From positions 210,970,731 to 211,034,730 of the forward strand of contig JAHLJT010000631.1 of assembly GCA_031308135.1 (NCBI GenBank): a stretch of DNA of 64,000 bases, written 5' to 3'. This stretch comes from Acheta domesticus (Eukaryota; Arthropoda; Insecta; Orthoptera; Gryllidae). This document shows positions 46,841-59,219 of the stretch, piece after piece; within the stretch, counting starts at the first letter, position 1, and every line of letters begins with the position of its first letter. A program made the translations under genes and the position numbers. The notes under the pieces are model-generated. The model saw nothing but the letters and a program-made list of their open reading frames with translations, did no database searches and had not been told where the DNA came from.

Positions 46841-47069
46841 CAGAAGCGGATCCAGATGATTTTTTTTTTTTTTTTGCGTAGGGGGTATTATAGAGTTTTG
46901 TTAAATAATAAACATATTTGTTATCATTCTGTATACTATTCATATAGTGTATATATGATACTGTACAATATTTTCTAAATAATTACAAAATTTTAACAAA
47001 TATTTAAATCAATTTTTCGAAATAAAGGAAGGCAACAAACGAGACCTTGGACTGCTGGATCCGCCCCTG
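46841..47069. mobile_element. hAT-type MITE (copy 2)
   Basis: Same insertion as 28781-29011, 229 bp, with ATTCGCAG at 46833-46840 and 47070-47077. It is shared by descent through the duplication and is not an independent insertion. Confidence 0.9.
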
Positions 47070-47077
47070 ATTCGCAG

Positions 47078-47790
47078 TGCGGCGCGGCGCGGCGCGGCGC
47101 GGCGCGGAGCAGCGTTCACGGAGGCGAGCGCAAGACCCCTTCGCCTCCTGCGCCGTCTCGTGCTGCGCCGCCAATGTTCTTCTCACCGATATCAAACGTA
47201 TAATTACGGTGTATTTGACGCGAGGAATGTGTTTTCAGTTACCGCGTAATAATAATATCGTTAAGCGCCGCTTTTTCTTTCCATCCAACCGTTTTCTTCC
47301 CCTCTCCCGCGGGCTCTTCCTTATTATTTTCTTTCTTTTTTTTCTTCCTTTTTTGGTGAATTGGTATTACGGGCGGTAGCGTCTCCTTTCGTTGGCCGCT
47401 ACACTTTTACGAAGCGCGTAATTCTTTGTTACTTTTTCCTGCGGGAGCGGTGGCGGGGGCGGGGGGCGGGAGGCCTCGCGGCGGCCACGCGAGGCCGATG
47501 CATTGCGGGAGTGATTAGCAGCTGAGGCGGGGGCGCGGAGCATGCGGTTTCCCACATGCGCCTCAAATGTTTCCTCTGTGCGCCGCACCGCGCCGCGCCG
47601 CGCCGGGCCGGGCCGGGCCGCGCGCCGTGTGTGAACCGCGCGGGATCCCCAGTCCCAGCTCCGCTCCCCGATCGGCGTCCGTGAGGAAGACCAGGCCGCC
47701 CCGCGCGGCTCCGCCCCTCGTTATTCGGCCGCACGCGCAAAAATTGTGAGGCGCTGCGGACGCCACCGGCTTCAGCTGTTGTATCTTCGG
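47078..47790. promoter_or_regulatory. CpG-island-like GC-rich block
   Basis: Very GC- and CpG-rich DNA with (GCGGC)n, GGGGGCGGGGGGCGGG and (GCCGCGCC)-type runs, standing out against AT-rich flanks. Its first 290 bp are also present in copy 1 before the gap. Such blocks can mark a promoter or first exon of a host gene, but no start codon context, TATA or splice signal could be tied to a gene. Confidence 0.35.
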
Positions 47791-48736
47791 CGATGGTTTC
47801 GAGAACTCGAGGGCGCCAGGAGTTTTACCGTCGTCTCCGATTAATTACATCTTGTCAGTGTTCATAAGCCTCATTAAACAATAGAATTTGCGGAGAGTTT
47901 TTTTTTCAACGTAATCAGACAATATGAGGGAGAAATAAGAACATTATATCAAACCCATTATATCTACTTTCGTTTACGATAGCTGTTAAAAGTCCCGAAA
48001 GGAAATTTGAACGAGTGGTGCTACGCCAGCACGAACTTTCTCGCTCTTAATAACAGTTACTAACAACATAATTCCTTAATTTCGGTCCACATTAATTAAA
48101 ATTTCTGTCCATGACATAATACCCCAATTTCTGTCCATGTATCTCAGTCATCACTTGTAAAATTAATTACAACTCGTACATTAGGTGCACTAATTATTAA
48201 AGCTAATTTATCAACACAAATTCCAATCTAATTTTGTCGATTCGAATCTGATAAATTCTGAGTCCAGCAAATGGAACACGGGAAAATCCAAATTGCAAAT
48301 TCGGAAATTTGCAAAATTACGCTTAACTACTTCAAAGGTCAAGCTTCAAGGACCCACAACACTACTTCTGACTACACAACATGTTAGAGGAAATAATTTA
48401 CTACATAAAGAAACAAGATATTTCGTTGTCAAAAATTGTTCTATTGTGAAGTGAGGTGTCGTGCAGTGTATAGCAGAGAAATAATGAAGAAAAGGTTTTC
48501 AGGTCATAGTGAAGTGAAGTGAAGTGCAGTGAAGTACAGTGTGATCCTAATTGTATAAACATTCAGTGCAGAGTTAGAGTATAGAAGATTTTTTCCTTTC
48601 TTTTTCTTTTCTCTCTTAATGTAATTAAACGTTTAATGAATCAGTTTTTGTTATTATCATTATTTTACCATTATTTTTATTATTTTACCATTATTATTAT
48701 TGCTATAATTAGTATATAATTTGCTAGTTATATTAC

Positions 48737-48787
<51 letters not shown>

Positions 48788-49154
48788 GGTATTAGTGTTC
48801 TATGTTACTGAGAGACTGTGTATTTTTATGTTTTTGTAATTAGCTTCCACCGGGTTATACCCAATTGCAGTTTAAGTAAATATATCAATACTTATCTGCT
48901 TTATTAGTTTCCATGGTTCCTCACTTCAAAATCGAACCTCAGTACACGGAATTCACTGTGAGACTGAAGCCCGCACGGGAGTCAAAAATGAACATGCGCA
49001 CTTTACGAGTAGACAAGTTGAGACAATATGCGTTTACGTTAAAATTTGTGCAGCTGGTTATTCCCTGACCTTTTAGCTTTACGATGCTGTGTCTAGAGTG
49101 AAATTTGCAAACTCTACTTTTGGCCGTCTAATTCGGCCAAATACCCCACCGTGC
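47791..49154. other. AT-rich DNA with simple repeats
   Basis: It holds an AGTGA-type run at about 48505-48550 and an (ATT)n microsatellite at about 48739-48787. No coding signal was seen. Confidence 0.5.
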
Positions 49155-49913
49155 GACGTGAGAGACAAGTTAAAAAAAATACTTTTTTGTAATTTTTGAA
49201 AAAACAAAAGAATAGAGCAATACGGCGTTTATGTCATTTCATAGAGTACATTAGGCACTATCCTTACTAAAAGTATAAAGAAAAAAAATATGGAGCCGTT
49301 TTTGACAAAATCTTGCTTTGGAATTTTTTAAAATTGCAGGAAGAGGCCGAAAAATTCAAACTTTTGCAATGTTCGAAAATTCAGAGTTAACCGTGACAAT
49401 GGGACCTATGCCACCTTAATAAATGTGTTTTACTCTATTATTACAAGAATTCGAAGAAAAAATTTGGAACAGTTTTTGAGAAAGTTTTGAAAATGTCCGG
49501 GGGGCGTCATGTAAAGTACCTCCAAAAATTAATGAAAGTTTTTCAAAATCGCAGAGCTTCGACTCAGGCCAGATGGACAGGAGTTTCTTCAATTTGGAAA
49601 AACTCGGAGGCCTACGCATACGAGTAGTTTAGGCGCTAGTGTTGTTCACATACACGGGACAGACTGACGGACGGACGGACGTTTTGCTTTCAATTGGTTT
49701 TTCGGTATCAAGGACCCACAAAAGAGGGATTCTGGCTATACCACGTGTTAAGGGATTTTTTTTCTTAATTTAGCAACTGAATTTATCCACTTTTTCGTTA
49801 TCACGCCCCGGCAACGTATTTTTTTCTGCCATTTTTTTTCATGCAGCGTAACAAAACTCTCCCTATACTACGTATATTACTCCGTATATACGTACGTATA
49901 CGGGAAAGTAAAA
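49155..49913 (+). repeat. Family A, 5'-truncated copy
   Basis: This runs from GAGAGACAAGTTAAAA to CGGGAAAGTAAAA and corresponds to the last half of family A, with the GACGGACGGACGGACG stretch and the palindromic ACGTACGT near the end. The Jockey insertion is absent: AATTGCAGGAAGAGGCCG joins the two halves, though with a small deletion. Confidence 0.75.
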
Positions 49914-50044
49914 TTTAGTTCTAGTGTAATTTCCAGCAAACTCATTGTATTTTGAAAATTCGAAAGTTTAGTAAATCAAAACTACGCAATTTTGATTGTT
50001 TTTTCAAAATTTGAAAATGAAGATTTTGACGGACATGTAGACAG

Positions 50045-50700
50045 TTTTACTCAGACGTGTTATAAAAAATCAGCTCTTTAAAAAAGGTCATGTACAACTT
50101 TTTGAGAAACCGAGTACTTGTGCGTAAATTGTATTTGAAATTAATGCAATTATTTAAAAAAATCAGTTTCTCAAAATCCACTTTTAATATCTTTTTCAAT
50201 TTTTCCCACGGATATAACAAGGAACTCTTAAAAGAATGGCGCAGGTCTCATTTTCGTTGAACTCTAAATTTTCGAAAATTGCAAATTTAGAAAGATTCCG
50301 AGAATGTGCTGTTTTTGCACCATTAGTTGTAAATAATAATTATATAATTATAATATTAATAATAATAACATAATAATCACAACTTCCCACTTAACCTATT
50401 TCAGGCTTAAAGTATTCCCTTTTAATTGCGCTTCACTCATGGTCAGTCACTTCAGACCACAATGTGATATTTCTGTAGGACAAGAATTATCCACTTTTTC
50501 AGTATCGAGAACTCACAAAACGCGGATGTTACTAAAAGTGTTAGATGAAGTTTTTTACTACGTATAAAACAACTTTTCTGGTATGAGGGACTTCCAATAC
50601 GAATTTTCTGCTGAAAAATCGCAGTCTTTTCCTGTGGCTTTACATAACTTTCTCTCCACTTCTACACAATATTCGAGAACGTAAAAATTGAATTAACAGG
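50045..50700 (-). repeat. Diverged family A-like fragment, inverted
   Basis: GGTCATGTACAACTTTTTGAG, TGAAATTAATGCAATTATTT and AAAGAATGGCGCAGGTCTC recur at 30314-30480 and 59640-59850. In reverse complement they parallel the middle of family A. Confidence 0.45.
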
Positions 50701-52185
50701 TTGAATTTTACAAAAGTTGACTAGATTCACTCGACTAGCTTAATCTTCACCCTTAGTCTCTTTCGTCTGAAGAATGTTCAATTTTACCATGTGAAAATTA
50801 GTATATTTTTTTGTTTTTATTGTACTTTTGTATTTAAGAAAAAAATATTTACAGCGTAAAACACAGCACCAAAAATATGTTCTTTTAATCATTGGCTTTA
50901 ATAAATCGATTTTAGAAGTTTAGATCAGAAGTTTTCATAAAAACAGATCATATGACATTAACGAAATCAATATTTCATACTTGGTTATTTTTCTTCCCTC
51001 TACTATACGAAAACAGGGAGGAAAAGAAATGGAATCACCTCAACAATGTAATCTCAATTTTTCGAGTTTAAGGTTCCGGTGAAATCCAAGTTTTAGGTTC
51101 TTTTGTAAATAACTAGTTAGAGGTAACTCTGCACGCACGTCAGGAGTAAGGTCTACAAGTGTTGTTTCGAAGGTGGTTAAGATTAGTGCAGATGGCGAGG
51201 ATATACATGCATTTTTTTGCGAAAATAAGGATGTCTCGGTATGAATGGATGTAAGTATTCGCGCGCATTTTAAGACAGTTTAGAAGCCTTTGAGCTGAAA
51301 CACTTACAAAGTTATTTTCAAACCCAGATATTTTAACTTTGAGGGATTCTTGCATGAAGTTCCTGTAACAGTTTCAAACTTTTCTAGAAAATGACTGCAA
51401 TTTTTTCTTTGAATTATTTACTTGAATATACGAAAGTGCTTTTATAAATATGCTATTGTTCCGATTTTCATTAAAATCTCTGAAATTTTGAAAATTGTAA
51501 AAGTTCAATTTTATTTTCGAACCTCCAATTTAAACCAGCAATTGCTTCCTCGATGCAATTTATTCCTGAATTTTAGATCTTTAAATGATACCATCCACTT
51601 AAAAAAAATCAGTGTTTCTCGTGTAATAACTAAGGCCCTAAGAAGAGGAAAAGTTTTGATATGCCGCTTATTCCCTCTTGTTAAGTGTGCCGTCTTCCAA
51701 GTGACCTTGCGGTTCGGCGTCACACTCGTTAGGAGTATAATTTATTGGGCCCTCCTTCCCCGGTAGGCCTGTGGCTCATGAGTGTTCACCTGATTTTTTG
51801 TTCGAATTGCCAAAACCATCAAGTGTGTTTATTTTAAAAGATATATTTTTTCTAAAAAAAAGCTCACATTCTTCGCTGAACACTTTCCAAACGATTTAAA
51901 AATACAGCACATTTCTTGAACACTCGTCATTGACGTTCACAAATACTAAACCGAATTTTATCGTTAAATATAACTATATGAAACCGAACATCGTATTTCT
52001 TGATCAATCTGCTCTAAAATTTACCCTTGGTACACCGGGCTACACTGAACATCGCCACAGCGCACAGCACTGCTTTTATACTTTGATCATACACTTCGCT
52101 GAAAACGACTCACGTAACTTGAAAGCGTAGCACAACACATAATTTTAACACTCGGCACTAACTGTTATATATCCTGAACTCACAT
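50701..52185. other. AT-rich DNA, nothing recognised
   Basis: Only short chance ORFs. No repeat shared with the rest of the window was noticed. Confidence 0.4.
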
Positions 52186-53595
52186 CGAAAGAAAGAAAAC
52201 CTTAATGTACGAAAGTGAAAGAAATGAAGAAAGAAAGGACAGGGAAAAGAAGAATGGAAACGAAAGAAGGGAAGGAAAGGAAAAAGAAGAATGGAAAGAA
52301 AGAAAGGAAAGGAAACAAAAACAACCGCATAGGAAAGACAGAACCTTCCTCTTTGATAAAACAAAGGAAATGAAAGAAAAGGGGAAAATGCCAGGAAAGA
52401 AAGCGAGCAAGCAAGAGATAAAAGAAATAGAGAATAGGAAAGAAAAATAAAACAGGATAAAAAGGAAAGAAATTGACAATACGAAAAAAGAGATAAGAAC
52501 AGAGGCACAATCCGACGAAACCCGACAAATCACAAGAAACCTCACTCATCATATCACAAGACGCAACAGGATAAGACAGGTTACGAGGTACGAAAAAATA
52601 TGAAACAACACACGAAACGATAAGAAAAGATCTGACGAAAACCAGACCAGAATAGACAAGAAGACCACACCGAGACAAGACCCACCAAGTCAAGACCGAG
52701 ACCACACCAACCAAGACCACGCCAATCGAGACCAGACCGACCGAGACCAGACCGACTGAGACCAGACCGACCGAGACCAGACCGACCGAGACCAGACCGA
52801 CCGAGACCAGACCAAACCGACCAAGAACAGACCGACCAAGACCAGGCCGAGCAAAACCGGACAGACCAAGACCAGGCCGACCAGGACCAGACGGAGACCA
52901 GACCGACCAAGACCAGATAAGACCAGACCGACTAAGACCAGACCGACAAAGACCAGACCAGACCGACCAAGTCCAAATCGACCAAGAAGAGACGAGACCA
53001 AGAGAAGACCAGACAAGACAAGTCTCAACACACAACACAACGCAGCAGTGGGCGTGACAAGACCGAAGAAAAAACGACACGTTCAGACACAAGACAAGAC
53101 ACTGCAAGTCAAAATAAGTTACAACACGACGATGCAGTACACAACAAAATAGACGAGAGAATAGAAAGCGTGAGAAAAGAGAATTTGCGAAATGAAAAAA
53201 GGAAGGAAAAAAGAAAAAAAATAGAGATGACAAGATGTGAAACGAAAGTGGGTAATAGTGAAAAGATAAAAAGGGAGAATATATGATAATTAAGAAGAGG
53301 AAAAAGTAGAAAAAAATATTAAGAATAGAAGAGAAAAATGAAGAAAGGGGAAAGACAATAGCGAAAAGTGAAAATAATAAATGAAAGTGGAGGATAAGTG
53401 AAGAGAAAAGAAAATCTAACAGAGGTCGGAGGGGAGAAGAGAAGGAAAAGAGAAGATAAAAAAGTAGACAAAAGAGAAGAAAGAAAAGAGATAAAAGAAG
53501 AGAAAAGAGAGAAAGAGGCAAACAGAAGAAAGCGGAGAGGAGAGAGAATAGAAAGAAGATAATAGAAGGGATAAAAGAGTGAAGAAATAAAAGAA
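52186..53595 (+). repeat. 1.4-kb purine-rich tract with 15-bp minisatellite core
   Basis: The plus strand is dominated by A and G (GAAAGAAAGGAAAGG-like) for about 1.4 kb. At about 52690-52990 it contains tandem, imperfect copies of a 15-bp unit, CGAGACCAGACCGAC, with C-containing variants. A 439-codon minus frame exists only because the complementary pyrimidine strand has few stops, and its translation is simple sequence (GLVSV repeats). Strand asymmetry of this length is expected to favour triplex (H-DNA) structures. Confidence 0.9.
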
Positions 53596-55640
53596 AATAA
53601 ATAATCCTTTTGAAGTGCTATTTTATCGGAACTTACCACGTACTATATAAGTACTACCTGCTTTTACTGTCTTGTGTCCGATTGCCCCGAATTTCTATTA
53701 TCACAGGCGCACGTATTGAGAGGGAGCGGTCTGCAGACATACTGTTCACTCGCCATTTTAATCCAGATTTCGTCTTATGTTCCGTTGCTTCCATTATGGG
53801 TACTCTGCAAAAGAAGATCGATTTTGTAACTGTTGGTACTACAACATCGTAAAATATGTAAAAAAGCATACTTACTTTTCGGTGCGCTGCTTAAGAGTTT
53901 TGCTTCTTTTCATTCGTGTCTTCTTAGAACTTCTTTCTTGACGCATGAATATTTAAATTATGCTTACCCTACTTAACCCCTGTGTTTTTAAGAGTGTGCC
54001 CTTGTGTTTTGCTCATTGTATCCGTTATATTCTAATCCACAAGAAGCTGTCAGTGTACTCGATATTTATAAATACTTCATTTTAATGCTAGTATATGACA
54101 ACTCCTTGCCGAATCTGCGGTACCTTACAGTACCAGACCTGGAAGATAACACCTGAAAAAGAAAGCTGCCTAAAGGGGAACCGAGACGAAACAAGAGAAT
54201 GCAACACAACACATCAACACTCAACAAAGAATATAACGGACACAATGTGACGCTCCATTTTGTACTGAGTGAGGTGAGGTGACTGCCCTACGGAGAGCTG
54301 TGCCCTCCCCACTTACGCGAACCGATTTCTTTGCTTCGGATGTGCGTCTACCCTGTGTCACCGTAGGGAGGGCTCGGCATCCACCAACACATACGCAGCG
54401 CCAGGCACGCAGCCCGCACACGTACGCCTGGCGAGGGGCGCCGACACTCCATGGAAGCGAGAACGCCGACTTATTTCATTTATTTACTTTATATCAAAAA
54501 AACCTTAAAAATAACAGTATGTGACGGTTGGTGTGACATCGACGAGCTGCTTATGACAAGCAATTGCCGCATCGACAATTTGACTTCGCGTGGTTATTTT
54601 GTTCACTTGTCAATAGCGTTATCGCACCATTTGAAGTGAAGGGACCGGCACCCCACTCAGTTATCCATGTATGTTTTTCCATTTCTCCATTAGAAATACA
54701 GCAACGATCTGAAACAGAGAGGGACAAAAGTGTACATAGTATTTCTTACGGTTGTGCGATGTTTAGGTTACTGATTACGGGAATTAGTATCTTTATATTT
54801 ATAAACACTCATTCCTGATTTTTAATTTTCATTATAGGAAAGAGGTGCAATTTGATTGTACATTCAAGCACCTCGGCACAAACATCCAAGTTTGCTACAC
54901 ATAAAATGAAGTAAACACAAAAATTAATAACCAAGGAAATTTGCAACTAATTAACCTGAGGGTTTTAAAATTAAATGCACGTTCTCATAATTGCAAAAAT
55001 TGGAATTGATATGATTGACCATCGATGTAACAAGTACATGGCGAGATACTAAATAAATCAAACAAAATACCACACCCTTTCTGTAAATATCAAGTAGTTA
55101 CATAAATGTTAATTCATTAGTATAATTAATTTACATTGGCAAGGACGAGTATAGTGTACACGAAACAACAATCTTCGAGTAATGCATACAACATTTAATA
55201 TCACAAATCCAAAATTACAAGAACCTGATTAGTAGTTAAACACAGAAATACAGTTAGAATTATTTTAAATCAAAACGCTGACCTTGGAAGTGCTGGCGGC
55301 AGGTGGTGAGACTGCGAGAACCGCTGAAACCCAAAATATGTTTCTTCCTTTGAACAACAAGTTATCATTTCACACGCTTGGCAACAACAAATATCACACG
55401 CTTAGCACCACACCCACAGAACTTCACATCACACGCTTAGCACCATACACTCACAAAACTTAACAAAACATAATTTTGTAACGCTCAAGAACACGCACGC
55501 TTCTTCGCGACTGACCCGGCAGGTGATTCGATCCGCACTGGAGGGAATGGCTACGGATTTGCGAGGCAAAGGGAGGCGATCTAACGCGCCTTTCATCGAA
55601 TTCTCCTTTCGGGGATGAAACAAATGATAGAAATTACCTA
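53596..55640. other. Unassigned DNA with small repeats
   Basis: It includes a GC-richer patch at 54250-54470 and three imperfect copies of TCACACGCTTAGCACCA at about 55370-55445. No tRNA, SINE boxes or coding exons could be supported. Confidence 0.4.
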
Positions 55641-55835
55641 AAAAATCTCCAATTAGTTTTGTGATATTCCTGTTGTTACTTCTTTTGTGAAATGAGTGTC
55701 ATTTCCTCAAAAGAGAAATTGGATATCCACAGAAAAATTCCCTCAATTTATTGAAAGCCAATGAGATTTTAAGTTGACCCCGCCATGCTTCCCGCGAGGA
55801 AGAAGCGAGGAAGAATACATGGCGTCATGAAAGGA

Positions 55836-57730
55836 AATTACATTTATATCTGTGGTCATGGCGTAAAAGTTCTTAAGTCAACTAGTGGTGCTACAGAATG
55901 GCACAGACTTGCCCGTATTCGTTTTCTATTTTCTTGGGTCTTCGCTAGCTATTCGGAATTGCCACATACTCTTTCTTGCCAGCTACCATCTATCATCGCC
56001 AAAGTACATTTTTTTGTCATTTTCTTAATTTTTCGGTTTCCAATTGGTAGAACAGAAACATTAATTTCAGAATATTAAAGAACACAAAAACCTAGCCGTA
56101 AATGGCAATTTTCTTTTAAAAATTATGTGCCGTTTAAGAGAAAATGGCGTTTTAGCACTACTAAAAATGCGAAATTTGAAGCTCATTTTCACAGAAAATT
56201 TTTGAGTTTTCAAAATACTTTATTTGAAGTTATTTGAAGCACTTACACTCACAAATATAATAACCTTTACAAATTGCGGATAATGTGCATATTAAAGATG
56301 TGAGAGATCTTTCAAAAAATTTACATTTATATAATTTTTGAAAAAACAAAAAAATAACTCAAAATAAACTTTACGCTATGCTAAAGAGTGTAATTAGCAC
56401 TATCCGTTACAAACGTTTCAAGAAAAAAATTGCAGCCATATACGAGAAAATGGCGTTTGAGCATTTCTGAAAATGCCGAAATTTGAGCTACTTTTCACAG
56501 AAAACGGTAGTGTTTTCGAGAAACTTTACTTGACATTATTTAAAGCATATATACTAGTAAATATAATAATGTGGAAAAATCGCAGATAATGTAAATATTA
56601 ACGACGTGAGAGACAAGTAAAAAAATTTACGTTTTTGTAATTTTTGAAAAAACCAACCGATAGACCAAAATGGCTTTTATGTCATTGATAGAGTACATTT
56701 ACCACTATCCCTACCAGAAGTTTAAAGCAAAAAGTTGGAGCCGTTTTTGAGTAAATCTTGTTTTTGTAATTTTTTAAAATTGCACATATTGCACGCAATA
56801 TTGCAAGAAAACTACCAAAATTTTGAAAAACATTTACATGACATTTATTAAAGAACTCAATATGCAGAACAAATTTTATTTGAAGAAAAAATCTCTATCT
56901 TCAATTTTGGAGTTGGAGAAAGACGCCGAAAAAATTCAAACTTTCACAATTTTCGAAAATTAAGAGTCATCCATGAAAATCGGACCAATGCCATGTTAAT
57001 AAGTGTATTTTACTCTATTCATACAAGAAATTTAAAGAAAAACTTTGGAGCCGTTTTTGAGAAAATGTTGAAAATCCCCGGGGGCTTCATATAATGTACC
57101 CCCAAATTTTGAAGAATCTTTTTCAAAATCTCAAAGCTTCGACTAGAATCAGATCGACCGGGGAATATCCATTTTGGAAGAAATCGTACGTATGGTTTAG
57201 GCGCTAGTAGTGTTCACAGACGGACAGACAGACGGACGGACGGACAGATGGACAGAAGGACGTTTTCCTTTCAATTGGGTTTTCGGTATCACGGACCTAG
57301 AAAAGAGGGTTTCTGGCTACACCACGTGTTAGGGGATTGTTTTTCTTAATTTAGCAACTGGTTTTATCCACTTATTCGTTTTCACAGCCCGGCAATTAAT
57401 TTTTTTCCGCCGAAAATTGGCCATTTTTTCGCGCAGCATTACATAACTTTCCCTATACTACGTATATCACTCCGTGTATACGTACGTATACGGGAAAGTA
57501 AAAATCTCAGTTTGGAAAAAACAAGGGTTAGATTTTTGAGCCACCGCTTGTTCCTACGGTAAACGCTATTTCTTAATGGTTTTTTTCTCGTTAAGGAGGC
57601 AACATTTGAATTCGGGCGTTTTATTAAAATAAAATATAGATATTTAACTTGTAGTTTCAGTACTTAACCTAATTTTGCCAAAAATTGACTTAAGAACTCT
57701 TACCCCGTGACCACAGATATAAATGTAATT
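55836..57730. mobile_element. 1.9-kb unit with 46-bp terminal inverted repeats enclosing family A
   Basis: AATTACATTTATATCTGTGG... at 55836-55881 is repeated in inverted form at 57685-57730 with 43 of 46 bases matching. Between them lies an uninterrupted family A copy (55881-57504) and about 180 bp of other sequence. No transposase frame and no clear target duplication are visible. A second, looser pair of direct repeats (about 55640-55780 and 57782-57920) lies outside. Confidence 0.55.
55881..57504 (+). repeat. Family A, uninterrupted copy
   Basis: This is the reference copy: ACTAGTGGTGCTACAGAATG at the left, AAATGGCGTTTTAGCAC and TTGGAGCCGTTTTTGAG inside, GGAGTTGGAGAAAGACGCCG at the position of the Jockey insertion site, and GGGAAAGTAAAA at the right. 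It is non-coding. The class is unknown. The absence of TIRs at its own ends and the A-rich right end would allow a SINE/LINE-derived or truncated origin. Confidence 0.8.
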
Positions 57731-59219
57731 GGCAGTTTGTATTGTTTTTAAATTGAGAAGAAAAATTTTAATATACCTTGAAATTCTTAATTAATTTTAT
57801 GATTTCTCTGCTGTTATTATTCTGTTCGATTTTCGTAATCCTTTTAATAAGGCATTACCTTATGGGAGAAATATGCCTCAATAGTTTGATAGCCAATAAG
57901 ATTCCCTGCTGGTCTCACTAATGTTTCTCAATGATGGCGATGATAACATAAGACATAATATTCATAATCCATAAGAAATGTTAACATACATACGTTTAGA
58001 GACAAACATTTCTTGAGTGAAGAATAAGTAATTACGCATATATTTTATGAATATACATTTTGGTAACAAATTATTCTAAAATACTTTTTACGGGGAGACA
58101 GGTGAATGATAAAATTAATAAATTAATGTATGTAGTGTTTAACTATATTTTTATATATTTGTTAATTTTTTAACACCCGTGTGCCGAGTTTCTTCCTGCA
58201 AATTTATGAAATTCAAGTAGTGTAAACTGGGTAATACTTGTTCATGAAGATCATTTGCTAAATAACGTATGTTAATTGAGATATACTACATCAAAGGGAG
58301 AGAACTAACCTCAAGTTATGGTAAATTGCGTTTTAAAATAAAATAATTATATAATTTAAATATTCCTGAAGAAACAAATTTCAAATTAAAATATATCATT
58401 CAAAATAATACTAATGACAATTTAAATTGATGCCAAGTTACCAGGATTAAATACGACATAAATAGCCTATGACATCTCTTGATGTGCGTGTTCTACTCTA
58501 TTCGTAATTTAATATGATGGTAATCAAATACAATTGCCATAGTTTATCGAGTTTGTAAGAAGTCTTTTACTTTGCATTTCCTTCCCTGACGAATATTCTT
58601 AATCTTCTGGTCACTATCCGTTCCACAAATAAAATATTTAATCTTAAAAACCGGTAAATATTAAAAATGTATGTAAATAGTCACAATAAATGAAAAGCAT
58701 CTAAGAGACGTTCATTCGTAATTATGCTTCAGGTTGTCCACTCATATTTCTTTTTCACATTTTTTTCCTGAATTTTTTGTTAAATTTTCTTCAGAAAATT
58801 AATAGAACCATTTTCAAATCCATTTTTTCTAGAGAAGTGTACGTGTGTACACTTGTGGGTGGAAATCAGAATACCCGCTCAATAACTACTGTCGGATTAA
58901 TTTCCGAATGCAGCTATAGCGCTGTTGATCTTCCAGACGGACTCTATAAACAGATTCACGTACTTTTCGTATTATGCGTCTAATCGAACTGGTAAATGGC
59001 TATACAAATATTAATATTCACAGAGGCAAAAATGGGGGTTGCAGCTCAATACATTAACGGAAATGAAATATAGATCAGTGCATTCTAATGCTTTATCTAA
59101 TTAGTGTAAGTGCGAGATAAGGGTAGTTGCTAACTATTTTGGTGTGGTTTCCAGAAGCGTCATGTTTCTTTTGAACTTTCTACTATGTGATATAAATCCT
59201 TAAACACTCTCGACTTACT
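57731..59219. other. AT-rich DNA, nothing recognised
   Basis: A short open stretch at 58830-58980 (VGGNQNTRSITT) ends in TAA at 58980-58982 and has no recognised family. The rest is AT-rich. Confidence 0.35.

Larger units (their letters stand above)
32483..47367. repeat. 15-kb duplicated composite, copy 2
   Basis: This is the second copy of 14393-29313, collinear from TGTGGCGGC to TTGGTAT. Sequence continues normally at 47368, whereas copy 1 stops at the gap at the same base. Left flanks of the two copies are unrelated. Confidence 0.95.

Noticed and set aside
52202..53521. 439-codon minus-strand open frame
   Set aside because: It is the pyrimidine strand of a purine-rich tract with few possible stops. 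The translation is low-complexity and GLVSV-repetitive, with no family resemblance.
53610..54818. Short frames and a GC-richer patch considered as SINE or host exon
   Set aside because: No A/B box pair, tail, target duplication or credible splice sites could be found.
55429..55623. 64-codon minus frame with Cys residues
   Set aside because: No recognised family. It overlaps small tandem repeats of TCACACGCTTAGCACCA.
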